Assembly (NCBI GenBank): GCA_017512145.1
Contig: JAFWHB010000032.1
Location: forward strand, 186,001-250,000
Direction: 5' to 3'
Length of the DNA stretch: 64,000 nucleotides
DNA from: Mogibacterium sp.
GTDB lineage: Bacteria > Bacillota > Clostridia > Peptostreptococcales > Anaerovoracaceae
Below the pieces are notes generated by a model, which was not told the origin of the DNA, did not search any database, and saw only the letters and a list, made by a program, of their open reading frames with translations. Made by a program: the position numbers and the translations under genes. This document shows, piece by piece, positions 43,695-51,352 of this stretch. Position 1 is the stretch's first letter. Every line of letters starts with the position of its first letter.

Positions 43695-43718
43695 TTTATT
43701 CATTTATTCATTGATTCA
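43695..43718 (-). repeat. Three 8-bp tandem repeats upstream of the pilus operon
   Basis: Plus-strand units TTTATTCA, TTTATTCA, TTGATTCA lie end to end, 33-56 bases before the pilin start codon and just after the stop of the last tad-cluster gene. They could be iterons for a regulator or a slippage-prone tract affecting promoter spacing. A TATACA-like -10 lies between them and the gene. Confidence 0.5.
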
Positions 43719-43723
43719 TATGA

Positions 43724-44254
43724 TCAGCTGGCCGCACCGAGCATTCTGCTCTCCATCCTGAGGATGATTTTGTCAAGATACAGTACGGCTCTGTTCAGAT
43801 CTGATGATTCTATGTTCAGCCTGAACTGATCGAAAACCTCACGCTCCTCTCGTGAGCTGTCATTTCTTATTCTCTCCGCAAAGAGCATCAGCTTTCTTGC
43901 TCCGCCAAGCCTTTTGACATCCGGATAATACATAAGGCAAATAGAATCATCATCCATCCTCCCGGATGTATATATAAGCTCTGGTTCAAGAAGATAATTC
44001 TCAGGGCTTATCAGGAAGCTCCCTGCTTTCTCAAACAGCCCCGCTATAAACTTGAGTAGTATGAGCTTTTGATACAGGTCAAGTGATTTGACATCAAGCC
44101 GCATCAGATTGCCTGGCCGATATATGAATTTATATGTGTCCCTTTCTCTTACAATGCTCATTTTCATGAAGTACCGGCAATAATGATGTGTCAGAATCTC
44201 TTCAATGTATGCCGGTATTTTATATTCAGTTATCTCCTGACTTACATTGTTCAT
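43724..44254 (-). CDS. DUF6382-like protein of the Tad cluster
   Basis: 176 residues, no membrane segment. The beginning MNNVSQEITEYKIPAYIEEI and the pattern RLDVKSLDLYQKLILLKFIA, GSFLISPENYLLEPELIYTS and ICLMYYPDVKRLG match the domain often found N-terminal to an FHA domain in clostridial Tad loci (DUF6382, from memory). Here no FHA domain follows. GGAGG precedes the ATG; it is 3 bases after the TadE-like gene and ends the Tad operon. Function unknown, likely cytoplasmic and tied to pilus control. Confidence 0.65.
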   Translation of the reverse strand: MNNVSQEITEYKIPAYIEEILTHHYCRYFMKMSIVRERDTYKFIYRPGNLMRLDVKSLDLYQKLILLKFIAGLFEKAGSFLISPENYLLEPELIYTSGRMDDDSICLMYYPDVKRLGGARKLMLFAERIRNDSSREEREVFDQFRLNIESSDLNRAVLYLDKIILRMESRMLGAAS

Positions 44255-44257
44255 TGT

Positions 44258-45025
44258 TTAACCTCCGCATTTAGAGCAAGGTGTATATCCTCTCTCAAGC
44301 GCATCCCTGCGGTCCATTTCTATGTAATTTCTCTGTAGAGAAGCACACCCCGGCAAATGATATGATTCTCCTGCAGCCGGGAAGTAGTATATGAGAGCTC
44401 CGGCAGAAGCTTTCTTGCTGCCACATATCGGGCAAGGAGAATAGTTTGATCTTATTGATGACGTGAGAGCGGATGATCTTGATGCAGCAGTAAGAAAAGC
44501 GCATCCTTTGCTGTGATATCGCTCTCCACGCTTAGGGAATACAAATACAGGATCAGCGTCGCTGCCAGCCATTTCTCCGGCTGTCATTGGACCAATATCT
44601 CTTATTTTTCCTACATAAGCTCTGGTCACAAACCCAAGATCATAGTCAGCCGCAGCCCTTATGCCAAGTGGATTAGGTGACTCCAGTCTCATTCTTACTG
44701 TCACTGCAATCAATTCATCCTGTCCCCACCTTGAAACTCTGCAGCCAAGATCAGTTGTCTTCAGAGAAGCAATACGCGAATGATCGTCATCCAAGGCAGA
44801 CTTGACCCTGTATGCAGCAAGAGGCGAAGTATCTGTGATTATTGCCTCCGAGGCGCACTTCCGCAGTTCATTTGCTGTTATGAAAGTGCAATCTTCTATG
44901 CAGGCATACATGAGAATCACAGAACTCATTACAATTACAGCGATCAGGAATACCGGCAGAGTGATCGCAGCCTCGAGTATGTAGCTCCCTTTCTTGTTTC
45001 CGGCAAGTATTCTTAATTTATCCAT
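44258..45025 (-). CDS. TadE-like pseudopilin with two tandem Ada-type Cys/His metal motifs
   Basis: 255 residues from ATG 45025 (GAGGA upstream; overlaps the previous stop). The prepilin-like start NKKGSYILEAAITLPV has Gly13 with Glu at +5, then a membrane helix. After about 110 residues of exported domain the C-terminus carries two copies of a motif His-x3-Cys-x22-Cys-x2-Cys: His171, Cys175, Cys198, Cys201 and His223, Cys227, Cys250, Cys253. The spacing and phrases (GERYHSKGC, YSPCPIC; GESYHLPGC, YTPCSKCGG) resemble Ada-type zinc-binding domains. Such motifs on an exported pilus protein are unusual. Confidence 0.75.
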   Translation of the reverse strand: MDKLRILAGNKKGSYILEAAITLPVFLIAVIVMSSVILMYACIEDCTFITANELRKCASEAIITDTSPLAAYRVKSALDDDHSRIASLKTTDLGCRVSRWGQDELIAVTVRMRLESPNPLGIRAAADYDLGFVTRAYVGKIRDIGPMTAGEMAGSDADPVFVFPKRGERYHSKGCAFLTAASRSSALTSSIRSNYSPCPICGSKKASAGALIYYFPAAGESYHLPGCASLQRNYIEMDRRDALERGYTPCSKCGG

Positions 45026-46355
45026 AGCAGTCCTCAAAGCTGTGATCACGCCCTTCTGCCCTGATCGTGTACCTTACCCCTGTGTAATACTCCATAAGAT
45101 TAAAATCTCTGTAGTATCTGTATTTCATGTTGATCTGCACGAGATCCATGATCCTCAGTACCCTTACATCTTCTCTGACAGCCATTATCATGAGCATAAG
45201 ATATTCATCATAATTAAGGCCTTCCCTGATAACAGCGGCTGCATTGCCAGCGCCTCCGAGATTTGTGATTTCTCCTATGTTCTCATCAAGATGTGCTTTG
45301 GATTCATCATCCAGCTTGCTGCGCACCTTATCACTGCTCAGTACCATATCCAGTCCAGTTTTCCACTGGGCAGGTGTCTTGAGAACAGGCACCCTTTCGT
45401 TACCATATAGGTCACTTATATCTGATTCTGTCTCTATTGCAGCCCATGCTTCGGCGATAAGCAGCTGTGTCGCTACTCCAAGTGGCCCGGGAGTTATCAG
45501 TTCCGCCGCAGCAGCAATCAGCTGTATTTTCTCCGGATCGTTGTAGAGAGCTGCCAGATTAAGAGCATTTCTTATTACGAAGAGCCTCTTCCTGCATGAG
45601 CTTAAGTTCTCTTTATCAGAGGGACTTCCCTTGATGATGTATTCCCATTCATTACGCAGATATGACTTGGCATTATCTGGCGTAGTTACGTTATTTCCAA
45701 AGAATCGCCAGATAAATGCTGCATCAAGTCCTGTCCCTGCAAATGCTGATTTAATGCCATCTGAGTTCTTAAGCTCCTTAGCTTTTTCGATCAGTCCATC
45801 ATTGCTTATAGAGCCGGAAGCTCCGGTCGACGGAAGTGTGTCGAGGACAACAGGATTGCCGATAATGGCATCATTTAATTCTCCGGCACTGCCGTCCACT
45901 TCTGTTGGTTCAGCTCTCCTGTGTCTCGCTGCTCCTCCGATCACCGACTCAATGGCATTTCCTGCAAAGCTTTGTCTCATAGCCTTCCGGAAGTTATCAG
46001 GGTCCCCAAGTTCATATCCAGTCAGCTCAGCAGAAGTCTCCTTATAATGGGCATCCAGTCTTCCGGCTGCAGAGTATTCAAGATAAGCATCGATCTTATC
46101 AGCGACTTCGGCGTCGCTTCCGAAGTAAGCCATGATGCCATAGTCATCCAGAAGATGTCTGTCGTATTCCGACAGAATAGCTTTGGTCCATATGGTTCCG
46201 AAGGTCTCAGCCTGGCTTCCTATGACCATCTTTCTTGCAACACCTATCGTCATTGCAATGCAAATAGCGAAGGCCACAAAAGCCATAGCCAGCATCACTG
46301 AAGATGATCCTCTCCTATTCCTGATGTCTTCTGCCTTACCCGCCAAATACCTCAC
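45018..46355 (-). CDS. DUF5702/TadG-like exported pilus protein
   Basis: 445 residues. Near the N-terminus NRRGSSSVMLAMAFVAFAIC is a pseudopilin-like hydrophobic helix. The remainder is helical and exported, with FGTIWTKAILSEYDRHLLDD, YGIMAYFG, and the C-terminal LNYDEYLMLMIMAVREDVR and MDLVQINMKYRYYRDF, which I associate with the DUF5702 family of clostridial Tad loci. The start is a GTG with GAG at short distance; exact N-terminus uncertain. Overlaps the neighbouring tadE gene by about 20 bases. Confidence 0.72.
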   Translation of the reverse strand: MRYLAGKAEDIRNRRGSSSVMLAMAFVAFAICIAMTIGVARKMVIGSQAETFGTIWTKAILSEYDRHLLDDYGIMAYFGSDAEVADKIDAYLEYSAAGRLDAHYKETSAELTGYELGDPDNFRKAMRQSFAGNAIESVIGGAARHRRAEPTEVDGSAGELNDAIIGNPVVLDTLPSTGASGSISNDGLIEKAKELKNSDGIKSAFAGTGLDAAFIWRFFGNNVTTPDNAKSYLRNEWEYIIKGSPSDKENLSSCRKRLFVIRNALNLAALYNDPEKIQLIAAAAELITPGPLGVATQLLIAEAWAAIETESDISDLYGNERVPVLKTPAQWKTGLDMVLSSDKVRSKLDDESKAHLDENIGEITNLGGAGNAAAVIREGLNYDEYLMLMIMAVREDVRVLRIMDLVQINMKYRYYRDFNLMEYYTGVRYTIRAEGRDHSFEDCYG

Positions 46356-46686
46356 TTGCTCTCACCATAAGATCTTCATTGAACATATACGCTCTTACAT
46401 CAATTCTTTTACTGACTGTCTTCTTTAATATTCCGCCTCTCAGGAGCAGTACTTCTCTGCTGTTTATATATGTCTTCCCAACTGCTCCTCTGTAGCTCCT
46501 GATATACTCAAGAGCCTTCATGTGTTCGCAGATGCCGGTATCCAGTATCTCAAGATAGAATGTGAACATTCTCACCAGGAGCATCACAGTCAGTATTACT
46601 ATCGGAAGCGAGATCGCCGCTTCTACCATCTGTGATCCCCTCTTGCTCCTTATGAGACGGCCAAAGTCATCAGAAGTTCGCCGCAT
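46336..46686 (-). CDS. TadE-like minor pseudopilin
   Basis: 116 residues from ATG 46686; a TTG one codon upstream is in frame. SKRGSQMVEAAISLPIVIL is a prepilin-peptidase site (Gly, then Glu at +5) followed by the membrane helix. The small exported domain contains LDTGICEHMKALEYIRSYRG. It overlaps the Flp pilin gene by 17 bases, so translation is likely coupled. TadE proteins are minor components needed for Tad pilus biogenesis. Confidence 0.8.
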   Translation of the reverse strand: MRRTSDDFGRLIRSKRGSQMVEAAISLPIVILTVMLLVRMFTFYLEILDTGICEHMKALEYIRSYRGAVGKTYINSREVLLLRGGILKKTVSKRIDVRAYMFNEDLMVRASEVFGG

Positions 46687-46852
46687 CAAGGTTACCGAAT
46701 ATCCTGTTGACGAAATCTATGATGGAAGTCTTGAAAATAATACCTACAGCAACAGCTATAGCTATCAGTATGGCTACCTGTACAAGTTCCATCCCTTTCT
46801 TGTTCCTTATTCCGTATCTTAAGCAATTAACAGCATTTATAAGCTTGCTCAT
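46670..46852 (-). CDS. Flp-type IVb major pilin candidate
   Basis: 60 residues from ATG 46852; GGAGG lies eight bases before it, and a GTG upstream is inside that site. The processing site would be KKG|MELVQVAIL (Gly20/Met21), followed by the pilin helix VAILIAIAVAVGIIFK and a short tail SIIDFVNRIFGNL, the typical layout of Flp1-like clostridial pilins. Position +5 after the cleavage is Gln25 rather than the canonical Glu. It is between tadC and tadE, as expected for the shaft subunit. GGAGG and small size suggest high expression. Confidence 0.8.
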   Translation of the reverse strand: MSKLINAVNCLRYGIRNKKGMELVQVAILIAIAVAVGIIFKTSIIDFVNRIFGNLDAANF

Positions 46853-46878
46853 CTTGTCCACCTCCCTTTATCCGGCAC

Positions 46879-47889
46879 CTACATATTCATAAGTGCAGGT
46901 GCCATAGTAATAACTATCAATATGATCAGAAGAAGGCCCAGCGGCCAGGCCATCTTGGTATCAATCATTTTGCCTCTCTCTCTTGCAACTATCTTCCTGT
47001 CCTCCCAGAGATATTTGCTCTCTCGTTCAAGGTCTTCTGCAACATCACTTCCCCTTCGTTCATTCTCAGTCAGGATTGCTGCGATCCTCACAAGCTCCTT
47101 GACATTATGTCTGGACGCAAGTTCATTTATCAGAGTCGCAGTACTTATTCTGCGGTCTGTATCGGATGTATAGATATCTGCAAGTTCCCTCTCAAAACCG
47201 TCAAGATCTTCTTTTCCGTAGCTTTCATAGCCTCTGCATATCTTCTCAAAGGCATCACTCAGTATCATTCCCGCATTCATCATGAGGAAAAGCTGATTGC
47301 AGAATCTCGGAAGACCCCGCATCACAGTCTCTCTGTCGGCAGCCTCTTCATCCTTATCCGACTTCATCCCGGAGAAGATAACAGCGATCACAAGGGCGAA
47401 ATACATTACCGGTATTGCTGCAAGGCCTGATCTGTCGTCCTGCTTTCTGGGCATCCAGATGACCGGCGTCCCATCCCGCAGGCTTGTTGGCAGCTCGATT
47501 TCTTTCTCGTCAGAGAACTCAATATCAGTGATGATACTGTCGATCTCAGCCTCTATCTCTGCTCTCCTCCTGTCAGCACTTCCCGCATCAGAGGACACAG
47601 ATTTATTCTCTCCGGCTCCCCTGACAGACAGCGTAAGATCTCTTTCGAGTTCTTCACCCTGCTCGAGTATCTTAAGTGTGATGTCATACTGCTCTGTTGC
47701 AGTGATATCATGACGCCGTATAGCAATCGCGTTACCTCCGGAATCAGTTACAAGGCTTCCTCTTGCCTCAGGTCCCTTGATAACTATCACAAGTATCAGA
47801 AGGGCTGCGCCGAGAGTTATCGCATAGAGCCTTCTGGCTATGACCTTGTCAGTAAATATTGAGGATAATTTGTCTACAGCTTTCTTCAT
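46879..47889 (-). CDS. tadC: Tad inner-membrane platform protein TadC
   Basis: 336 residues of the GspF/T2SSF fold. Membrane helices lie at about 20-38, 158-178 and at the C-terminus (MAWPLGLLLIILIVITMAPA). An unusually long extracytoplasmic loop of about 115 residues (40-155), rich in charged residues (RRRAEIEAEIDSIITD), separates the first two helices. The cytoplasmic core has FCNQLFLMMNAGMILSDAFEK and the conserved ERRGSDVAEDLE. It would form the platform with TadB for pilin extrusion driven by TadA. Start AGGA is close to the ATG. Confidence 0.85.
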   Translation of the reverse strand: MKKAVDKLSSIFTDKVIARRLYAITLGAALLILVIVIKGPEARGSLVTDSGGNAIAIRRHDITATEQYDITLKILEQGEELERDLTLSVRGAGENKSVSSDAGSADRRRAEIEAEIDSIITDIEFSDEKEIELPTSLRDGTPVIWMPRKQDDRSGLAAIPVMYFALVIAVIFSGMKSDKDEEAADRETVMRGLPRFCNQLFLMMNAGMILSDAFEKICRGYESYGKEDLDGFERELADIYTSDTDRRISTATLINELASRHNVKELVRIAAILTENERRGSDVAEDLERESKYLWEDRKIVARERGKMIDTKMAWPLGLLLIILIVITMAPALMNM

Positions 47890-47895
47890 TCCTAA

Positions 47896-48639
47896 TCAGA
47901 TATCTATCTTCACGATCTTCTGGATCATCACATATATCCCCGCAGCACTGGCGATGACGCATGTCATGATCACTCTTCCTCCCATGGTTTCATAGAGAGG
48001 CGCAATATAATCCGGAGCGCACATGTTAAGGAACAGGATCACCACAACAGGCATAATGAAAATAATGAGTCCCTCGCTCTTCTTACGTCTTATCAGCTCC
48101 TCCACTTCACGCTCGATCGTCATCTTATCGATAATGACATCTGCAGCTTTGCCAAGGGCTGTTATGAGATTTGCCCCTGTAGTCTTGCAGATCGAGTAAA
48201 CAGAGACAAAGTCATGCACATCTTCCATTCCGCTGGCAGATGCAAGGTCTGTAAGTACCGCAAGGTCATTCTCACTTCCGACATGCATTCTCTCGTAAGC
48301 AATGTCCAGTTCATGTGCCAGTACGGATTCTTTACCATGTATCCGTCTAAGAGGCTCAATGGATTCCCCAATTGCATCTTTCATCGATCTTCCTGCACCG
48401 ATAGCCGTTGACAGCATGAAGAGAAAATCCCTGAATTCATCCATGTATCTGTGTCTTCTTCTCTCGCACAGGATCTCCGAGACAAATCTTCTTGTCCAGG
48501 GCAGCAGAGGTATTGCAATAACCGCAAAGAAAAGATTTCTGTACATCAGATACGATATGACCAGAGCCAGGATCACCGTTCCTGTAGCAGTGGCAGCTTC
48601 CTCCTGCTTGTTTAGTCTGTAAGTCTTCATGTCAGTCAT
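47896..48639 (-). CDS. tadB: Tad inner-membrane platform protein TadB
   Basis: 247 residues with helices near 17-45 and two at the C-terminus (IIFIMPVVVILFLNMCAPDY, VIMTCVIASAAGIYVMIQKI). The GspF-type core is FRDFLFMLSTAIGAGRSMKD and DFVSVYSICKTTGANLITAL. It overlaps tadA by 8 bases and precedes tadC by 6, the common tadA-B-C order. The two GspF-type proteins together make the membrane platform. Confidence 0.88.
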   Translation of the reverse strand: MTDMKTYRLNKQEEAATATGTVILALVISYLMYRNLFFAVIAIPLLPWTRRFVSEILCERRRHRYMDEFRDFLFMLSTAIGAGRSMKDAIGESIEPLRRIHGKESVLAHELDIAYERMHVGSENDLAVLTDLASASGMEDVHDFVSVYSICKTTGANLITALGKAADVIIDKMTIEREVEELIRRKKSEGLIIFIMPVVVILFLNMCAPDYIAPLYETMGGRVIMTCVIASAAGIYVMIQKIVKIDI

Positions 48640-49894
48640 TTCTGAGGTTTCCTCTCAATCTCCCGTCCAGGCCGCATCTTATGAGCCGTTCTCTGTCCAT
48701 AAGTGGATTACCTGTAGGTGCGAGTCTGCCATCAGTTCCCTCTCTGTACAGATAGTTCAGGCTATATTCATTGCCATCTGATCCGGTCAGCTCTGCAATC
48801 TCGTTAACTTTTCTTGAGCCACCGGCATCTCTTCTAAGATGTACAAAGATATCGACTGCATTTGCGATCTGACTCCTGACCGAACTTACAGACACCTGAG
48901 AATCTGTCAGATACATAGTCTCAAGTCTGTTAAGCATTCCTCTTATCGAGTTGCCGTGACCAGTCGACATGCTCCCGTCGTGCCCGGTATTCATTGCCTG
49001 GATCATATCTACTACCTCCCGGCCTCTTACCTCTCCGACGATGATCCTGTCCGGCCTCATTCTCAGGCTTGTCCTTATCAGCCTCTCCATCGTTATCTCT
49101 CCCTTGCCGGCTGAATTCGCAGTCCTGCACTCCATGTGGACCTTGTTCCTGATATGGGTGATCATAAGTTCCGCTGAATCCTCTATGATGATCACTCTCT
49201 CGCCAGGGTCTATAGCAGCAGTCAGTGCATTCAGGAAAGTCGTCTTTCCGGAGGAAGTTCCGCCGCTTATGAAGATGTTGTATCCGCTTCTTACAAGTGC
49301 CGAGAGGTCTTCGGCACATTCTCTTGTGAGGCTCCCGTTGCTAATAAGGTCTTCAAGCTCTATCGGTTTCTCTCTGAACTTACGTATTGTGAGTATCGGG
49401 CCATTCAAAGCAACAGTAGTAAGGACTCCATTGACTCGGTAACCACTTGGGAGTCTCGCATCTACGATAGGATTTGCTTCGTTGATCTCCCTGTGAACAT
49501 CCGACGCGAACATTCTTATGATTTCCTCTAGCTCCTCTGTAGATGTGAAAGCATCATCTACCTGCACAAGCTGCCTGTTCCTTTCTATGAAGATCATATT
49601 GGGTCCGTTGACCATGATCTCATTGACTGCAGGATCTTCAAGCAGTCCTCCAAGTATGCCGTATCTGCAGGCAACTCTCTCCGAAACAGAATTGATGATG
49701 TCCGTGATCTCGCTTATCTTCGCATCGAGAGCCAGGTTGCTGTCAAAGAATGCATCTTCGGCCATGCTCCTTATCTCATGCTCTGTAGGCTTCTCTTCAC
49801 TCTCTGTGACCCACCGCCTGAGATTTCTGACCATCTGATCTATCTCAGATGAGTACCTGATTACTGTTTCTTTCCTGGTCGTTCTTGTCTTCAT
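48632..49894 (-). CDS. tadA: Tad pilus assembly ATPase TadA (CpaF family)
   Basis: 420 residues from ATG 49894, which has CAGGAGG four bases ahead; the open frame extends 23 codons upstream into the previous gene. The secretion ATPase core has the N-terminal EVMVNGPN-like INEIMVNGPNMIFIERN, Walker A ISGGTSSGKTTFLNAL, the Asp box, Walker B DRIIVGEVRGREVVD and the His box STGHGNS. It powers Flp pilus extension at the cytoplasmic face. It overlaps the CpaE-like gene by about 50 bases. Confidence 0.93.
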   Translation of the reverse strand: MKTRTTRKETVIRYSSEIDQMVRNLRRWVTESEEKPTEHEIRSMAEDAFFDSNLALDAKISEITDIINSVSERVACRYGILGGLLEDPAVNEIMVNGPNMIFIERNRQLVQVDDAFTSTEELEEIIRMFASDVHREINEANPIVDARLPSGYRVNGVLTTVALNGPILTIRKFREKPIELEDLISNGSLTRECAEDLSALVRSGYNIFISGGTSSGKTTFLNALTAAIDPGERVIIIEDSAELMITHIRNKVHMECRTANSAGKGEITMERLIRTSLRMRPDRIIVGEVRGREVVDMIQAMNTGHDGSMSTGHGNSIRGMLNRLETMYLTDSQVSVSSVRSQIANAVDIFVHLRRDAGGSRKVNEIAELTGSDGNEYSLNYLYREGTDGRLAPTGNPLMDRERLIRCGLDGRLRGNLRND

Positions 49895-50807
49895 AGAGCC
49901 TCCTGACATATTCATCGATTTCGAGAGTAAGGTCTGAATCAGGCGAATATCTGATACTCTCAAGTCTCAGAACGGCTTCACTTCCGATGATCTTCTCCAT
50001 GTTGGGGATCCTTCTTCCGCTGCCTACGAAGAGAATGTTGTCAGCGCGGGTACAGATTTCTATGTTCTCTCTTCTGTAGCATGAGCCGATATCAAGTATG
50101 ACAGTGTCAAATCTCGCACCCATAGTCCTTATGAGCCCTGCAAGGTAGTCGCCTGAAAGACCGGATACAGGATTAAGACCCGGAGGCAGCATCAGATAGC
50201 TGATACCGTATGTGTCTCTGTAGACAAAGCTTTCAGATGGGAAGTCTCGTCCTTCCTCAATGAGATACATGAGTCGTTTGAACCAGCCCTTGCCTTCACC
50301 GGCATTCTCGGCATAATCATTGATATAACCGAGCGGGATTATCAGTACTGATCCGCCGTGTCTGTATATGATCTGCCGGGCAAGTTCCCGGCACCTGTCT
50401 GAATTCACAAGATCAGACTCCCCTGTAACTGCAATTGTTCTTGAATATGACGCAAGTCCTCCCGGATCGCCCGTCCAATTATGATAAATCAGGGTAAGTT
50501 CTGACATTATGCTGCTCAGGCAGCTGTATTTGAATATCGTATGTATATCAGCATGGTCCGGATCAGTTAGCTTGTCCTGCGGCTTGCAAGTGCTCCTGAC
50601 TCCTGTCAGGAACAGCGTTCTTCCTGCGATCTTCTTCAGCACTTCATCATCGATCTCTTCCGGCCTGATATCTGTAAGAATGACGGAATTGCCGTCCTTG
50701 GATGCATTGCCTTCGATCTCCAGGAATATATCTCTCTCCGAGCTCGCTATCGATTTGATCATGGCATCTCTGTATTCTGTATCCCGCATCAGCATCTGAA
50801 CTCTCAT
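49845..50807 (-). CDS. CpaE/TadZ-like pilus localisation protein with degenerate ATPase
   Basis: 320 residues from ATG 50807, preceded by GGAGG at five to six bases. The N-terminal part is receiver-like (ILTDIRPEEIDDEVLKKIAG). The second half has a MinD/ParA-like fold (GARFDTVILDIGSCYRRENI, ADNILFVGSGRRIPNMEKI) but no KGGVGKT-type Walker A; the corresponding place reads IAVTGESDLVNSDRC. TadZ proteins of this kind place the Tad apparatus at the pole. First gene of the operon. Confidence 0.75.
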   Translation of the reverse strand: MRVQMLMRDTEYRDAMIKSIASSERDIFLEIEGNASKDGNSVILTDIRPEEIDDEVLKKIAGRTLFLTGVRSTCKPQDKLTDPDHADIHTIFKYSCLSSIMSELTLIYHNWTGDPGGLASYSRTIAVTGESDLVNSDRCRELARQIIYRHGGSVLIIPLGYINDYAENAGEGKGWFKRLMYLIEEGRDFPSESFVYRDTYGISYLMLPPGLNPVSGLSGDYLAGLIRTMGARFDTVILDIGSCYRRENIEICTRADNILFVGSGRRIPNMEKIIGSEAVLRLESIRYSPDSDLTLEIDEYVRRLYEDKNDQERNSNQVLI

Positions 50808-50871
50808 TGCTTCCTCCTTGCATCGCAATATACTCGCTTTGTTAGGCCATTTCAGCACACATTTTTGCATC

Positions 50872-50907
50872 AAAAAACAGCCGATTATCATGATGATTTC
50901 GGCTGTT
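50872..50907 (-). terminator. Rho-independent terminator between the 51-54 kb operon and the Tad operon
   Basis: AACAGCCGA (50876-50884) pairs with TCGGCTGTT (50899-50907), 14-base loop, followed by TTTTTTG on the minus strand. It ends the DUF1667-containing operon; the Tad operon must start from a promoter in 50808-50872, where TATATT (near 50838) is the only -10-like box. Confidence 0.85.
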
Positions 50908-50998
50908 TTCATGTATTCTTCAATTTTACTATCAGCTTATGCGGGCTATTGGGAGATTATCTCCCCAGAACCACACGCGCTACCAAGGACGCCTCTAG

Positions 50999-51352
50999 TT
51001 ATCTCTCCGCATTACCGGTGATGATGACAGGCACTCCTGTACCTGCTACATCGCTTATCAGTACATCACCGATCGATGCCGGGAGGTCAGCTTTGGCTGC
51101 TTTGATCTCTGCAACGACATCGAAGATCTTGTCCTTAGGGATCGGAGTAGCGGTCTTGACCGGTACTGGCATCCCGTTAACGCAGGTAGCTGTTGTCGTG
51201 ACCATTCTTGTTGGAGATGATACTTCCTGCTCGGCGTAACGCTTGCCGATACCGCAGGTGTTACCGGTAACCGAGACAGCTTTGCCGTCTTCTACTTCAA
51301 CGACCAGTGAGCACCCCATCGGGCACCCGATGCATGTTAGATTCCTGATCAT
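50999..51352 (-). CDS. DUF1667 Cys-rich subunit of a glycerol-3-phosphate dehydrogenase-like complex
   Basis: 117 residues beginning MIRNLTCIGCPMGCSLVVEV with Cys-x2-Cys-x3-Cys and a further Cys in TGNTCGIGKRYAEQE, a likely metal or Fe-S site. The DUF1667 family is regularly the third gene after two FAD proteins in Clostridia and Thermotoga; that order is exactly seen here with a 4-base ATGA overlap. It probably mediates electron transfer in the complex. Terminator follows about 90 bases downstream. Confidence 0.85.
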   Translation of the reverse strand: MIRNLTCIGCPMGCSLVVEVEDGKAVSVTGNTCGIGKRYAEQEVSSPTRMVTTTATCVNGMPVPVKTATPIPKDKIFDVVAEIKAAKADLPASIGDVLISDVAGTGVPVIITGNAER

